This document shows, piece after piece, positions 35,252-56,766 of a stretch of DNA of 64,000 nucleotides. The notes below the pieces were generated by a model. That model saw only the letters and a program-made list of their open reading frames with translations, was not told the origin of the DNA and ran no database searches. This DNA is from Capitella teleta (taxonomy: Eukaryota; Annelida; Polychaeta; Capitellidae): contig KB307500.1 in the NCBI GenBank assembly GCA_000328365.1, positions 71,747 through 135,746 on the forward strand, read 5' to 3'. How positions within the stretch are numbered: the first letter of the stretch is position 1; the number at the start of each line of letters is the position of its first letter. The position numbers and the translations under genes were made by a program.

Positions 35252-35621
35252 GATTGTGTATAACATCTCCAATGATTGATTCGTGCACAACGTACTTGGT
35301 GACCTTTCTGAGGACAGATCCAATCTAATGATAGCAACAGGATTTACAACAAGAGCGGTTCTGCGAATCATTTGCTCATTCAGCGTGCAAGAGAAAGATG
35401 ATGCGTGTATTTCGAATCACTTCCTAACAATTTGCTGTAATCAGACATATTATTTACTTTATCATATTTATTAACCATTAAACGTTTTTTGTTCCGGTTT
35501 TACATTTTTACATTTTTTTAAAGTATATTATGTCAGTATCAGATTATCATAGTGGTATCTTAAAACTGAAGTAGACAAGGAGGTGGATATTGATATTATA
35601 ATTGTTATATAAGCCCACCTA

Positions 35622-35803
<182 letters not shown>

Positions 35804-35843
35804 TTTCATTCCAATACAGACAGACATGTGGTAATGATCGACG

Positions 35844-35893
35844 NNNNNNNNNNNNNNNNNNNNNNNNNNNNNNNNNNNNNNNNNNNNNNNNNN
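35844..35893. other. Assembly gap (50 N) with duplicated flanks
   Basis: Exactly 50 N. The 27 bp before the gap (35817-35843) recur exactly after it (35894-35920), which points to overlapping contig ends placed side by side rather than truly missing sequence. Confidence 0.95.
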
Positions 35894-36089
35894 CAGACAG
35901 ACATGTGGTAATGATCGACGAAAAAATAAACCATTGACATAGGAATTAAAAAAAAATCATAACAAGGAACGATTCCAAAGAGGAAGGCAAAAAGTCAAGG
36001 GAAAAAAATGTAGAAATCCAAAGCAAAATGTTGCAAACTTTTTAGAAATGGCGCGGAAAGGGCTAAATGTCACCCAAGATTGAAATTCA

Positions 36090-36123
<34 letters not shown>
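36090..36123. repeat. Poly-A run
   Basis: More than 30 consecutive A residues followed by GTAAATAAATAAA; possibly the tail of an old retroposed copy, but no body is recognised. Confidence 0.85.
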
Positions 36124-36129
<6 letters not shown>

Positions 36130-36653
36130 AAATAAATTTATGCTATTAATTGCGATTAGTTACCACCATGATCATGAACTTACTTAGAGGTGATTAGTTA
36201 AAACTCCCGAATTAGTAAGATGTATATGCTAGCAAAATACTGTGTAAATTTCAATGCAACAGCTAGCATAACGACTGAGATATCGGCCTTTGAGTATATT
36301 AATTACTATCATGCAAGATTATGCAACAACGATGCATCCCAGCGTAGTAATAGTGATATTCTTTAGTGTAGATCTCGTAGTATTGAATCGTTTAACCATC
36401 TGCAGTTCTTCGATCGTCTGATAGTTGTTGAATGCGGCATTGTTACCTTTGTCACATTTAGCTTCGATGACTGATGCTGACAGAAGAATAGCTAACTTAT
36501 CACCTTCTATTCTCTCCACTTTTTCCTCCATGGCAAAACATTCCCGTCCTGTCACTGTGATATTGATGTACTTTTATGAGCTCAAATCGTGCGTTATGAT
36601 TTCATCTCAAAGCAGCACTTGGAGGCTTCATAACGCACCCAAGCGCTGATCAA

Positions 36654-36713
36654 GTCACGTGATTTTTGCGGTGATCATGTGACCAACATTCCACAGGCAG
36701 CCGACATGGCGGC
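36654..36713 (+). promoter_or_regulatory. Probable promoter of the EML gene
   Basis: GTCACGTGAT at 36654-36663 and ATCATGTGAC about 20 bp later are E-boxes of the MITF/TFEB/USF type. ACATGGCGGC at 36704-36713 matches the YY1 core often found at or just after animal transcription starts. All lie within 150 bp of the EML start codon. Confidence 0.45.
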
Positions 36714-36792
36714 AGGTTGGGAATGACAACAAACCGGTTACCAGCGAAGCGATTGGGACGATTTTCAAGGCAGCAAGTTAAGAAAAGTCTGA

Positions 36793-45756
<8,964 letters not shown>

Positions 45757-46586
45757 AGAAGAAAGCCTTATTCTCAAGCCAACCACATATTCAAGAGGCC
45801 CTCTATAAATAGGATTCAACTTCAGTTATATTACAATTGAATTCATGTGTATTGTGTATTTTTTATGTCTGTGATCAATGGCCGATATTTTAATGAGACA
45901 GCAGTTTTTCCAGGTCTCATTTTCTTTTTTTTTTTTCTTTTTTTTCTGACTTTCAAATCCATCCATTTTTGACATTCCATCTTTTTGAATGTTATAAATA
46001 TTATTTTTACGTGTTTTTAATCTATATTTATAATATTTAAATCATTAGGTTAGTGAAATTCTTTGGTGTGATAGCTCAATTTTGTTCTTTCTTCCCCAGA
46101 TCTGGTTAATAACCATTTTAGCAACTAATATTTTCCATTCGAATGTGGTGTGATATGTTGCTATCAATAATAAAGGGTCATTTAATTTATCTGCTGCTTT
46201 TCTATGCTGTGCTCAGATACACTACGATTATCTCGGTATGATATGAAAGAGATCTCCCTGAGTAGCCCAAACCGTTGCCATGGAGATACACACACAAAAA
46301 ACACAAATGATGTAATTTTTCCACAATTTAATGAAATAAAAAAAGAATGTGAGACAAGAATTCGTGCACAGGTGACAAAAACTAGACTATATGTTAATAT
46401 TAATTAGTAAAAAAAATTAAGCCTGTTTTAAGGCTGATTGAATTAAATTATTAAACATCGGTGAAGCGCCCAAAGCCCCTCATAATAATGCCAGTAGACG
46501 TTGCTCTAACCACATGCATTATTAATGAAAAATAAATCCAATCAGTGAAGAAAGCAACTGTGAACATTACAAATGCTCATGAATAT
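45757..46586. other. Space between the convergent EML and YeeE-like genes
   Basis: EML 3' UTR with an AATAAA at 46169-46174, which is the likely end of that transcript, then the 3' flank of the minus-strand YeeE-like gene. An RFX-like GTTGCCATGGAGAT lies at 46274-46287. T-rich runs near 45920-45945. No gene here. Confidence 0.7.
46169..46174 (+). terminator. Likely polyadenylation signal of the EML gene
   Basis: AATAAA 413 bp after the EML stop codon, with a T-rich stretch following. Confidence 0.45.
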
Positions 46587-49500
46587 TCAGATGGTGTAGA
46601 CGCCCATCATCTTCATAGTGAAAGCAGTAACCATGGCGCCACTAAACATGGAAGCTGTGGTCAGGAAAGACATGATGGACAGGAAGCCCATGCCGGACAC
46701 TCCGTGCCCACTGAAATTAATTAATATGCACATAATTATGGAATTGATTAGAGAGGCTCAGAACTCCGACCTCCGAACTCCGAAGGGTTTTCGGAACTCC
46801 AACCTCTCGATGTCAGAGTTTCTAAGCTTGCAAAAAACAACAACCAAAAAAAACCCAAAAAAACAAACAAAAACCCAAAACTTAAAAGCTTCTGATCCTT
46901 GCAAAACAAAATTAAAAACGTAATACACGGGAAGCAATGTGGGTTATAGTGATTTTTATGTACCCCTCCCCCTTCTGGACTGCGGACTCCAAAACCATTC
47001 AACTGTAACCGGCGCTTGTTCAAGCCAACATCCCCCCATTCCCTCAGCGACTGCGCACTCTTTCAACGTTTAACTGTTGATCAACTTCATGATTGCTAGT
47101 ACATGTTGAATTGAGGTCACCTAACAGTTAACATCTATATTTTTCAACACGCCCTTTGTCTTGAAAGTGACGCTTCACGCTCCACATGAAACTAGTGATT
47201 ACTACGCATCGTTCACCTTACTCGCAAAGGCGTGATTTTAGTGAAATAATTATTACATGGTTATCACATTACCAATTTAAATAGAGTTTTCAGAAATGAC
47301 TTCAGGAGTTAAGACTTTATAGTTGAAATCAGTAGGCTTTCTTGTGACATGTCATTTCTCAAAGTGGTGATTTTAATTGTTCATTATCTCGCGCACAACG
47401 CCTTTATCAGTTTTCACATTTCTCGGCAACGACTTCTGCGTGCTTCACAAGAATCAATCACTTTCAACCTTTTTCAATTAAAGTGCAGTCTTTTGTTGTC
47501 GTTTGGATTTCCACTCCTTTACATTAAACGCTTGAACACGTGTTAGCTCCATATGCAAATGGCATAATATGCCAGTACACACATCGTCCCATTCAGAGTT
47601 GAGGCAATTGGCTGCTCAAGCTCGAATAGCGATTCAAACCTGCATATAATTATAATGATCGAAGATGAACAATATTCTTCATAATTCCGTGTACCGTCTA
47701 TGTGAAACAGCGTTGTTTGTGCTTGGGGCATGCCTTTCAGTGTTAATTGATAAATGCGCTGAGGTTGAGATCATGTGCTTCATCAGAGATATGATAAGAT
47801 ATAGATGAAGCATTCTATTGTAATTTTGGCCTCGCGGATGGATTAAGTCATCCGGATGCGTTAGATTGTTGAGTTACTTGCAACAGGAAGTTTCACATGT
47901 TATCCAGCTGGGTTAGATTGTTGAGTCAAGGAAATAATGACGAAATATCGCGAAATATCGCGAGTTATTTACTCAACTCTCACACTCAAGTCTCATGAAA
48001 TTAAAGAGCTATTCATATATCCATCAACTATGCATCGAAATAGTTTTTAATAATCTGGGTCATTTATGGAAATGTTGTTTTCATGTAGTTTCTAAAGACT
48101 TGTTGAGCAGTTCATGCGTTACAAATCGTTTCAATAGGCGTTATTTTTATTTTCAAGCAGATCATAAGAGTTCATGGCAACTTTAAAGTTGTGGAATTTA
48201 ATCTTTGAATATCGTTGCTGTTTCTTGTCGGTTTAATCCTTTGTTCCACACTGATTAGCCAAGTAATACTATGACTGAAGCATCGTGTTATTATATGATG
48301 TGCACATATTTTTGTGCTGAGGCTATGCATTTAGACGACAAGCATGGCGCACTAGCCCATTTGTGGTTACTAGATCAGTAACTTAGTAATAATATTAGGT
48401 GTTATTGTGTGCAAGTCATTATACGAAACAGAAGAACTTTATCAAACGACTTAACAATTATCATGAGAGTATGCTTAACACCAATTAACGCAATTGGCAG
48501 AAAACAGAACCTATCCCCCTAATCCCCCTTTTTCAGTTAGATTTGGATTCCAAATAGTCTTGCTCTGACTCAACGATGTTAAAGCATTAAAAATGCCGTC
48601 TTGTAACGACATAATCCCATGATTAACATATAAATTACTCTACCGTTTAATTGGTCGCTCATATGACTATTCCATTGATTCGGTTCGTTGGAGGAAAGCC
48701 TCTGACAAACTTAATTTGATCGGCATTGATAATTTTGCACTGTATAATTAAATAAATAGATGAAGTCACTGCGCCTTTGTTTAAGGTTGCGACATGGCAA
48801 TCTGGTCGTTTGCAAATTAATTGCAATTAGGCTTATGAATTTATCACCAATAAAGCACCAACTTCCGAGACACTGAGCTTTGTTATGAAAAGAAAATGTT
48901 ATACATGTATTCCTCTAGCGGCGCCAGTGAATCTGCGTTGAAAGCTGATGAATGAAAACGACATAGCTTTGAAATCCAAAGGCTGTCTATTGCCCTGCGA
49001 AGAGTTATCAAAGAAAAGTTACGCTACAGTAAGTAAAATGCCCTGGGGAGAAGCATATGCCAATTTTCTTCCATCTTTTAACCACGCATTTTTTTATTCA
49101 TCACACCACACTATTTAGTGACTCAATATTACCGTCAAAATACTGTTGAACTTGATTTGTGACTGAGTGAATATAACTTGCAAAATTCATAGGTATTTCT
49201 AATCAATAGTTTATGTCATTTAAGTATTCAAATAAAGCTAAATAACCTTTATCTTGACCTCATTCGTCTATATTGTACTTTTCTTCTGCATTGGACATTC
49301 ATTGTAACCACATGCATTGTAATTAAGACTCTTCATGCTTTCGAAACTCCAGGATCAAATTATAATGCAAAGTATTTGCAGCAAAAACTCTACTTGTATA
49401 TGAAAGAACTTTAAGTCAAGCCCTACTTCAACGGCGGAACGAAATGCCTCTGCACCACTTTTCCGCCGCTTTACCGATACGCTTGATTGCGTGCCGGGGT

Positions 49501-51222
49501 TTCGAGTGTCATGCTTGGTCTAACTGTACTAGGTCTATGTGCTTCATGGTGATCTCTTACTATAAATCGCAATTTGTCATGGTGATAATGAATCTGGACG
49601 AAAAACAGCATGGATATGACTTCTTGCACCTCCACCCCTCCCCTCCATATCTGGACCTATTGATCTAGGCTTTTGGTTTTAAAGCAAGTTTACTGGCAAC
49701 TAATTACTAGTATGCAACTCCGACTCCGATCGGAGTAGAGGCATCAAACTCCAACCTCCCACCTCAGACCAAATCTCAACTCTGAACATCCCTAGAATTG
49801 ATCACATGACGTCTCACCTAGTACATCCTCCTGCGATCCTGGCCCCGAGAAAAGCGCACAAACCGCCAACGAAGGCGTCAGACGCATCAACGCCTTTCAC
49901 AACACCCACTGAGTCAGAGAGCGAAGCTGATGTGTACGCACCCACAATCACACCGATCACAAAGTAAATCTGCAAAACAGGTTAGGAAGATTTTTTCGCA
50001 AGGGATTCCGCTTCACAGACCTGCCACCATGAACTGAATCCTGAGCGATATTTGGCAATGAACGGCGACAAAGAGCGCAGGGGTCCACGCATGACCTGAG
50101 CCAACATGGTGAGAATGCTGCTGCTGCCACCTAGTGTCTCGCCAATGCCGAGCATCAGGGGAACTTGCAGGGCACCTATGATGCAACCAGCAACGTACGG
50201 GGGCCACGCTCTACGCTCTAGGAGACCAGCGTCTGCATTGCGCTGCTGTGAATACAGAACAACGGAATGTGAGAGAGACGACACAGAGGTGTCTCACCTT
50301 CACTTCAGTATTCCATGGAATGAGTATTTCAAAAGCACATACGAGGATGCCGAACATGGCAACAAGAGGGAGGGCCATCACGAAGTACGGCGATTTGAGC
50401 CAACTGTGAGGAGAGGCATAAGCGGGTGCTGAGTGTGCGATTGCTACTCACGGGTTGCTCGATTCCTGGATCTCTGGCTGAAGAGCGCGGTCGAAAGCCG
50501 GCTTAAAAATACCGTAAATCAGAGTTCCTGTGACAGCACCAAGGAATGTGTATCCTATTGAAATAGGAAATCAGATGAGCAAATAGTGAAGTCTATGTTG
50601 GCTGACCAGCATTGGGAACCATAGCTCCAAGTTGAGTGAACACTGAAGTAGGGCACTGAAAGAGGGAGATAAAAATAAACATGACTCCTAATGAGGTCAT
50701 TGACTCACAGATCCAGAAACAGCGAGACCAACCCCCAGCGTTAGACCACCAACCAAACTGGACAGGATTCCTTTGTCAGCAAGGTAATTGTAGAAATCAG
50801 TGCAGCAGAACATGAAACGACGGTTCGTTCGTGTCAACATGGCCATGAAGGACATGCCAAATAAACCTGCAATTAATGCCGTTGATACACATGCACTCTA
50901 AAGAGAGTCAACTAACTGGTAGCCACGGCAGATAGAAACATCTTCATCATCACTAATTTGTTGAATATCATCTGACGCCGGATAAGCCTTGGTTCAAAAA
51001 CTGGAAGAACGCATGAGCAACTACTCCTGCTCTGCGTATGAACCTACCTCTGCCCTTTTCCATGGCAAAGCCAAATACAAAGCCACAGCCGACACAGAGC
51101 GTAGCGGCCAACAGCAGACCCAGCCCCCTCGGCTCTTTGGGTCGATCCATCAGAATTTCCTCCTCAGAACTTGAAAGGGCGTTCTGATCCCCGCTGTTTC
51201 CGGGGGTCGGTTTGCGCTTCAT
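46587..51222 (-). CDS. YeeE/YedE (DUF395) family membrane transporter, likely sulfur-compound (thiosulfate-type) carrier
   Basis: Nine exons on the minus strand: 51048-51222, 50917-51000, 50709-50866, 50607-50655, 50452-50554, 50298-50403, 50021-50245, 49818-49969 and 46587-46710. All introns are GT-AG and in phase, giving 391 aa. A short polar N-terminus is followed by about nine to ten hydrophobic segments. Family signatures are clear: GFAMEKGR after the first helix, SGSCPTS near residues 137-143, and AGGCTSGHGVSG near 346-357. The two Cys motifs form the pseudo-symmetric sulfur path in bacterial YeeE/TsuA thiosulfate transporters. In animals the role is not established; import of thiosulfate or a related sulfur compound is inference. 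The last exon lies 3.1 kb from exon 8 and was placed because it completes the GGCTS-GHG motif in frame. Multiple introns show this is host DNA, not contamination. Confidence 0.9.
46711..49817 (-). other. Last intron of the YeeE-like gene
   Basis: 3.1 kb, against about 50 nt for the other seven introns of the gene. AT-rich, with an A/C-rich tract near 46825-46925 and a CTCF-like CCTCTAGCGGC at 48912-48922. No nested gene or recognised repeat seen. Confidence 0.75.
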
Positions 51223-51826
51223 GCTGCCTCTGAAATCAACTCTTTACTTGTCCTTCTGCTATCCTCTGGCAATCCACAGGAGATCGGGATTTGACATAGA
51301 GTAGGATATTAGGGTAGCATCTGTTTGTCTAAGGGTTATGGTTAATGCTCAAATTGTTGCCTCGCCAGAACAATAACGCTCTAATACTTTTTTCGGCCAG
51401 AAAATCAGCCAGAGCAGCGGCATCAATATGCAGCAAACGTATGTTTCCATTATTTGTTACGCTGCTTTGTGTGCAAATTTGAGTGCAGTGACTGTGATGT
51501 ATGACAGTATGTACCACATATGTTGTATGTGCACTGTCATCTTAAGTTATATCACTGCTTAGTGATAATTGTCATGTCAGTTGTCACTTTTGTGACATCA
51601 TCATGATCATGTGCATACTCACTGATACTCATCATGATATAATCATAATGATGCTATTGCTGCTAATGACTGATACCGTTTTCTGCTTCTTGCATTATAT
51701 TGGACATTCATTTCACCTGTTCTCGGCCAAATAAACACGGATGATATATGGCTGAGTGCTAAGCCAAATAACGTCACACAAAATAATTAGCTATACTAAT
51801 ACTTCATAAATTAATGAAGGGAAAAA
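51223..51826. other. Upstream region of the YeeE-like gene
   Basis: Probably holds its minus-strand promoter and 5' UTR. Rich in CATGAT/GTCATC words at 51530-51660. No other gene. Confidence 0.5.
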
Positions 51827-51989
51827 TGGGTACCCCTAGCACAGATAAATCGGGCAAGGTCTGAGGCCCCTCAGTCTCGCTGTAGTATGTCAGCTAGGCC
51901 TACTCCGCCTTGGCTAGGGTACCCCTAGCTCCCCAAGGGTAGCGGAGCAGTTCCCACTACGCTACGGCTTTGGGAGCTAGGGTACCCCA
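51827..51989. repeat. Small inverted-repeat (foldback) element
   Basis: Ends are inverted copies: TGGGTACCCCTAGC at 51827-51840 and, reversed, TGGGGTACCCTAGC at 51976-51989. A third GGGTACCCCTAGC block lies inside, near 51917-51929, with further inverted pieces (CAAGGGTAGC against GCTACGG). Looks like a MITE or SINE-like unit; no obvious target duplication. Confidence 0.6.
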
Positions 51990-52851
51990 ATAAATGATAT
52001 CGACACGTTCACCCGCTTGGGTGGCCTTTCATTGTCGATTTGGGCTGCCATGACTCTTAGTGAGCTTCCTTCAAAATGCAAAATGCAAATAAAATGCCAA
52101 ATTGGCACCCGACTCACTCCTAATCACGATGACAGTGACGCTTGTGACAATTTATGTTCTCCTTCCGTGCTGTTGTTTCGCTTTCGAATTTGACAAATGA
52201 ACCTATTATCGCTCAAGATTAATGACGAAATTTCTGGCAAATTTCATGTACATATGTGGCGCCAGACATGTAAAATAAATAGGATATATTACAAAACCCA
52301 TACTACCAGATATGCACCGAAGAAAATTACCCTGTAACAGATAAAATTATCAATGAGTTGCAATATAGAATGTAACAATAATGTTTTTTGATCTAATTTC
52401 GACAAAATATGCAGTGAAATCAAGCAAACGAAACGTCTTCTTTACACATTGTGAAACTGGTTCAAGGAAGTAATTTTGCTATTATTTATTTATCTCTATA
52501 ACTATATTTACAATGTTTGACATGGATATATGTGTAATTATACGGGCTATCATTTACTGGAATTTTCAAGCATCTATATTAAATACATCTTGAGATAAAC
52601 ATGCAAATGTGAGGACCATGTATTGAGATGGATCTCTGAGAACGAGTTTTCCTCAAATTATTCAACAATTAATATGATAACAAATATTAGTGACGCTACA
52701 CTATTTAAGGCCGATATACAAAGTGGGTCAAAAGAAGTCTATCTACTCCAAGGGTCGGCATCTCATATTGGGTGGAGGGCCAGATCAAGATAAAGCCACT
52801 TGACAAAGGGGTAGACCAGATAATAAACTATGATAGCTAATTAATTAACTA
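51990..52851. other. AT-rich intergenic DNA
   Basis: No gene, repeat unit or clear motif seen; about 860 bp of AT-rich sequence before the first DNA transposon. Confidence 0.6.
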
Positions 52852-53749
52852 CAGTAAAACCTCGGTGTGTCGAAGTTTGTGGGGTTAGCTCAATTACTTC
52901 GACTTAGGGATACTTCGACAAAGGGATCGACGCCGTTATGATATGACCGTTATGATTTCAAATCGTGTTCTGACATTTTGATTGACGATATGCGCCATGT
53001 ACTTNNNNNNNNNNNNNNNNNNNNNNNNNNNNNNNNNNNNNNNNNNNNNNNNNNAAAAAAGAATTCCACAGAAGGTTGTTTACATAGCTCTAAAGGTCTA
53101 GCTTGCGTTTTGTAGCCATAGCGATGCTGATGATCTAATGATGCCGAAGACTGTTGGTCACTAGATTTTTACTGTTTCTCTCAAAAACACTCTAAACAAA
53201 CATCTTTTATATTATTGTTGCGTGCTTTGATATTAAAGCTGCCAGAAAGTTCATAACAGATCTAAGGCTGGATTTCTTTAATTAGCTCTAGCTTCAAATG
53301 TGAGCTGTCTTTGGTCGGCAATTCATTAAAGATCATCACAAGCACACCAACAACAATTTAATGCCTTAGTAGAGATCCACGGTCCGTTGATCTTTGGAGT
53401 CAGCCTCGCTTTGGTTGCGGCTTAAACAGAGGAAAGATAAAGGCTGCCGACTGCTTTGTAGGGCGGGGATGTTTTGATGTTTTAATTGTAAGCAACTGTG
53501 CCTAACTCTCTTTGAAATAACCAAACTGAGAAATATGTTTATAGAATTTTTCGACTTCGAGCTATAGATCGAAAATATGTCTCGAGGACACAGAAAACAC
53601 TTCGACACAGGGATAAATTCGAGAATGAGACGTTCGAGGGACAGATGTTAATGTTAATGTAAAGTATAAGAGAATCGTCGGGCTTCGAAAAAATTTCGAC
53701 ACAGGGAGACATTCGAGGGACAGGTGTTCAACACATCGAGTTTTCACTG
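52852..53749. mobile_element. Tigger/pogo-like non-autonomous DNA transposon, family 1 copy 1
   Basis: Starts CAGTAAAACCTCGGTGTGTC and ends CATCGAGTTTTCACTG, inverted ends flanked on both sides by TA. TA duplication with CAGT ends is the pogo/Tigger (Tc1-mariner superfamily) hallmark. The sequence matches copy 2 at 55554 for much of its length. Many CTTCGA/ATTCGAG subterminal words may be transposase sites. No transposase frame remains. A 50-N gap lies inside. Confidence 0.85.
53005..53054. other. Assembly gap (50 N)
   Basis: Exactly 50 N, inside a repeated element; copy 2 of the same family shows the kind of sequence likely missing. Confidence 0.97.
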
Positions 53750-54043
53750 TATACAGTGTTTATTTTAGGATTTTCACATGGCAGGGTTTTTCTAAAAGAT
53801 TGAGGACAAGGGAAATAAAGGGAAGCTGTGCCGATCAAAGGCACAGAAGCATGCATACGGCATGCACGTCAGGGGGATTCGAGGTATACTTCCGTGAATT
53901 TTTGTTTTGTAAAACTAAGCAGCAAAGTTCAAAATCTGGGTAGTTTGACAGGGATTTCCCTTACTTATAGAAATACCAATACCTCACAAACAATAAAAAC
54001 AAGTTGTGTTTTCCCAAAACCTTTAATGCATACAATTGGTATA

Positions 54044-54912
54044 CAGTTAAACCCCGTTAATCCGCCGTCATGTAATTCGCCCTTTTTGTAATCCGCCATG
54101 AAATCTCAGGGACGAATCGTTTGCAATGTTAATTGTGTCATGTAATCCGTCCTTTTCGTTAATCCGACTCCGACTACGATTCTAGAGAACAAATCTACAC
54201 TTTACCATTGTAAATAACACATGTAATCCGCCCCCCAAATAGCGTGTTGAAAACAAACATCAGCCAAGACACATGAATTGTCGGTGATTTCTTTGAAGTC
54301 GGGTCAGTTTAACAACAAATGGCGCCTCCCCGTTTGTTTAACGCTTAACAAGTTAATTAAACAAAGCAAATAATTCGTAGGCGAAAATTCTTACAGTCTT
54401 TTATTTAATTGGTTGCTGGGTTAAGCGATGTTCATGAGCAGAACGAACGAGATGACGAAAGTGTGAATGGAGATCAATCGAGTGGAGAAGTGAGTGGATC
54501 TGAGCCCGCGAAGAAAGTCTTGGCGGGGGGAAGCAAGGCAGCACGTGTGCCAATTAATGCTATAGTTTGAGAGAGATTCCAGGAGTCGGAGGCAGCGAAG
54601 CAAGAAAATAGAGATGAACTACACAAATTGGGTGTGGTGGAACGGCTTATCACAAGCAGACTACCATCCCTGAATTTTTCAAAAAATAAAAATCTTTTAT
54701 TGACCTCATGTGGACGTTTGTGAGATCCATTTTACCTCCAGCTTTCAAACCTAATGGTATATACCACTACATTTATGCATTACATGGGTTTTGGGGTTTT
54801 TAGAATGACACACAATTTTCATCACTTTGTGGTCTGAAATGTAATCTGCCCTTTTCATTAATCCGTCACTTTCCTTGGGAATGGAAAAGAGCGGATTAAC
54901 AGGGTCTGACTG
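54044..54912. mobile_element. Tigger/pogo-like non-autonomous DNA transposon, family 2
   Basis: Left end CAGTTAAACCCCGTTAATCC and right end, reversed, CAGTCAGACCCTGTTAATCC, both flanked by TA. TAATCCG(C/T)C words recur near both ends. A short plus-strand frame at 54421-54680, rich in Glu and Ser, could be a scrap of transposase C-terminus or host filler. Different sequence from family 1, same end type. It sits between two family 1 copies. Confidence 0.85.
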
Positions 54913-55553
54913 TATATAATTATGTGATTTGAAAGAACAAGAGTTGTTCGAAAAGTTCTCGGTTTAACATAGAACACGTTATCACAGAAAATTGAAAATT
55001 GACTTGAATAAAGGTCAGCTTTTTGAATGAAAATTGCAAGCACTAAATTTTCTAGAAAGTCAAGTGATCATCTCTGGTACCAATTTGAATGATGAAGAGG
55101 TCGACATTTCGTCAAAATGAGGCAGACTTCTGATGTACCTCAAAATTGACATTTGACTAATAATCATTTGCGGATATCTCCAATATTTCCTCATAAATGC
55201 ACCAAAGCAATGAAAAATTAATTTGCTTATGAAATTTTGATGGAATTATTATAAAATAGTCAAATCAAGCCCAGAAAAGAGCACTAGTACCGGCATAAAA
55301 ATTGTGTTCCTTGTGGTGATTAAACATTAATAAAAGATTTTTATTTTTATTTTATTTTTTATTCGTTTTCCGTTTCCAAAAAAACAAAAACGATACATTA
55401 CGCTTGAATGTCTGCAAGCACTCGTTGGTTGGGAACACAGAGGCGAGGAGAGAATTGAATGTCCAAAAGAGGGTAATGAATTAATACATGATAAAACATT
55501 ATGTGAATTATGCAATTATTTGCTAAAAATATTTTTGAGTTAAGTCGCATGTA
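54913..55553. other. Spacer between DNA transposons
   Basis: AT-rich, 640 bp, with no gene or recognised repeat. Confidence 0.6.
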
Positions 55554-56431
55554 CAGTAAAACCTCGATGTGTCGAAGTTCGTGGGGTTAGCTCAAATACT
55601 TCGACTCAAGGATACTTCGAGGGATAGATCGAGGCCGTTATGATATGACCGTTATGATTTCAAACCGTGCTCTGACGTTATGATTAACTGTATGCGTTAT
55701 GAACTTATAAACTATGAACGGTGATCTCATGACTTACGAGAAATCTAGACCAAAAAAATGATTATAGGAAAAATTGAGATTGAAACTTTTAATTAACAAA
55801 TATTTATCAACGTGTAGATCTAAGGCTGGATTTCTTTAGTTAACTCTAGCCTCGAATGCGTGCGGTCTTTTGTCGGCATTCATTAAATATCATCACAAGC
55901 ACACCAACATCAATGCCTTAATTAGTCGATATCCACGGTCTAATGGTTTTAGGAGTTAGCCAAGCTCTGGTCGGTTGCGGTCTTTTGTCGATCATTCATC
56001 AAAGATAATCACAAATACACCAACAACAATATGCTTTATAGCTTAGTTGACATCCACGGTCCGTTGATCTTTGGAGTCAGCCAATCAAAGCTCTGGTCGC
56101 GGCGTAAACAGAGGCGAGATAAAGGCTACCGACTGCTTTGTGGGGGCGCGATGTTTGGATGCTTTGTAAACAACTGACTATCTCTCTCTCTTTGAAGTTA
56201 TCAAACTGAGAAATAGGCTCATCAAGTTTTTCAATTTCGAGCTACGGATCGAAAATAAGTCTCGGGGACTTCGAAAACACTTCGACACAAGGATAAATTC
56301 GAGAATGAGACGTTCGAGGGATGGATGTTAGTGCTAATAGTAAAGTATAGGAGAATCGTCGGGACTTCGAAAACACTTCGATACAGGGAGACATTCGAGG
56401 GACGGACGTTCGATACATCGAGGTTTTACTG
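55554..56431. mobile_element. Tigger/pogo-like non-autonomous DNA transposon, family 1 copy 2
   Basis: Starts CAGTAAAACCTCGATGTGTC; the right end reversed is CAGTAAAACCTCGATGTATC. TA on both sides. This gives an 878-bp element of the same family as 52852-53749. A word of the form ACTTCGA-AAACACTTCGA(C/T)AC is repeated near the right end. No coding capacity. Confidence 0.9.
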
Positions 56432-56614
56432 TATATGCCAAGTTTTATTGAAAACTTTATGTGACAGAATGATTCGGGCTCAACATTTTATTTCCCTGAA
56501 AGAGCAACATTTATTCCTTTGGTGGTTTATTGAAATCTATACATTATAAAATCATTTGAAGAATTTTGTAATTATCTATAATTATGCATAAATATATGGG
56601 TACAGTCAATATAT

Positions 56615-56766
56615 TAAGGAGTGACGACAAACACGATTCGAATTCGGAGGTTCTCATGTTTAATTCAATATCATCACTGGCTTATAAAGGATCAATCACA
56701 GCAGTTCAACAGCTGAGTTATTTGCTGTGATTTATGTCTTCATGACGAGTCAATCGGGCCGCCACA
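56615..56766 (-). repeat. 3' LTR of the Ty3/gypsy element
   Basis: 152-bp direct repeat matching 60043-60194 at all but about three positions. Confidence 0.9.
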
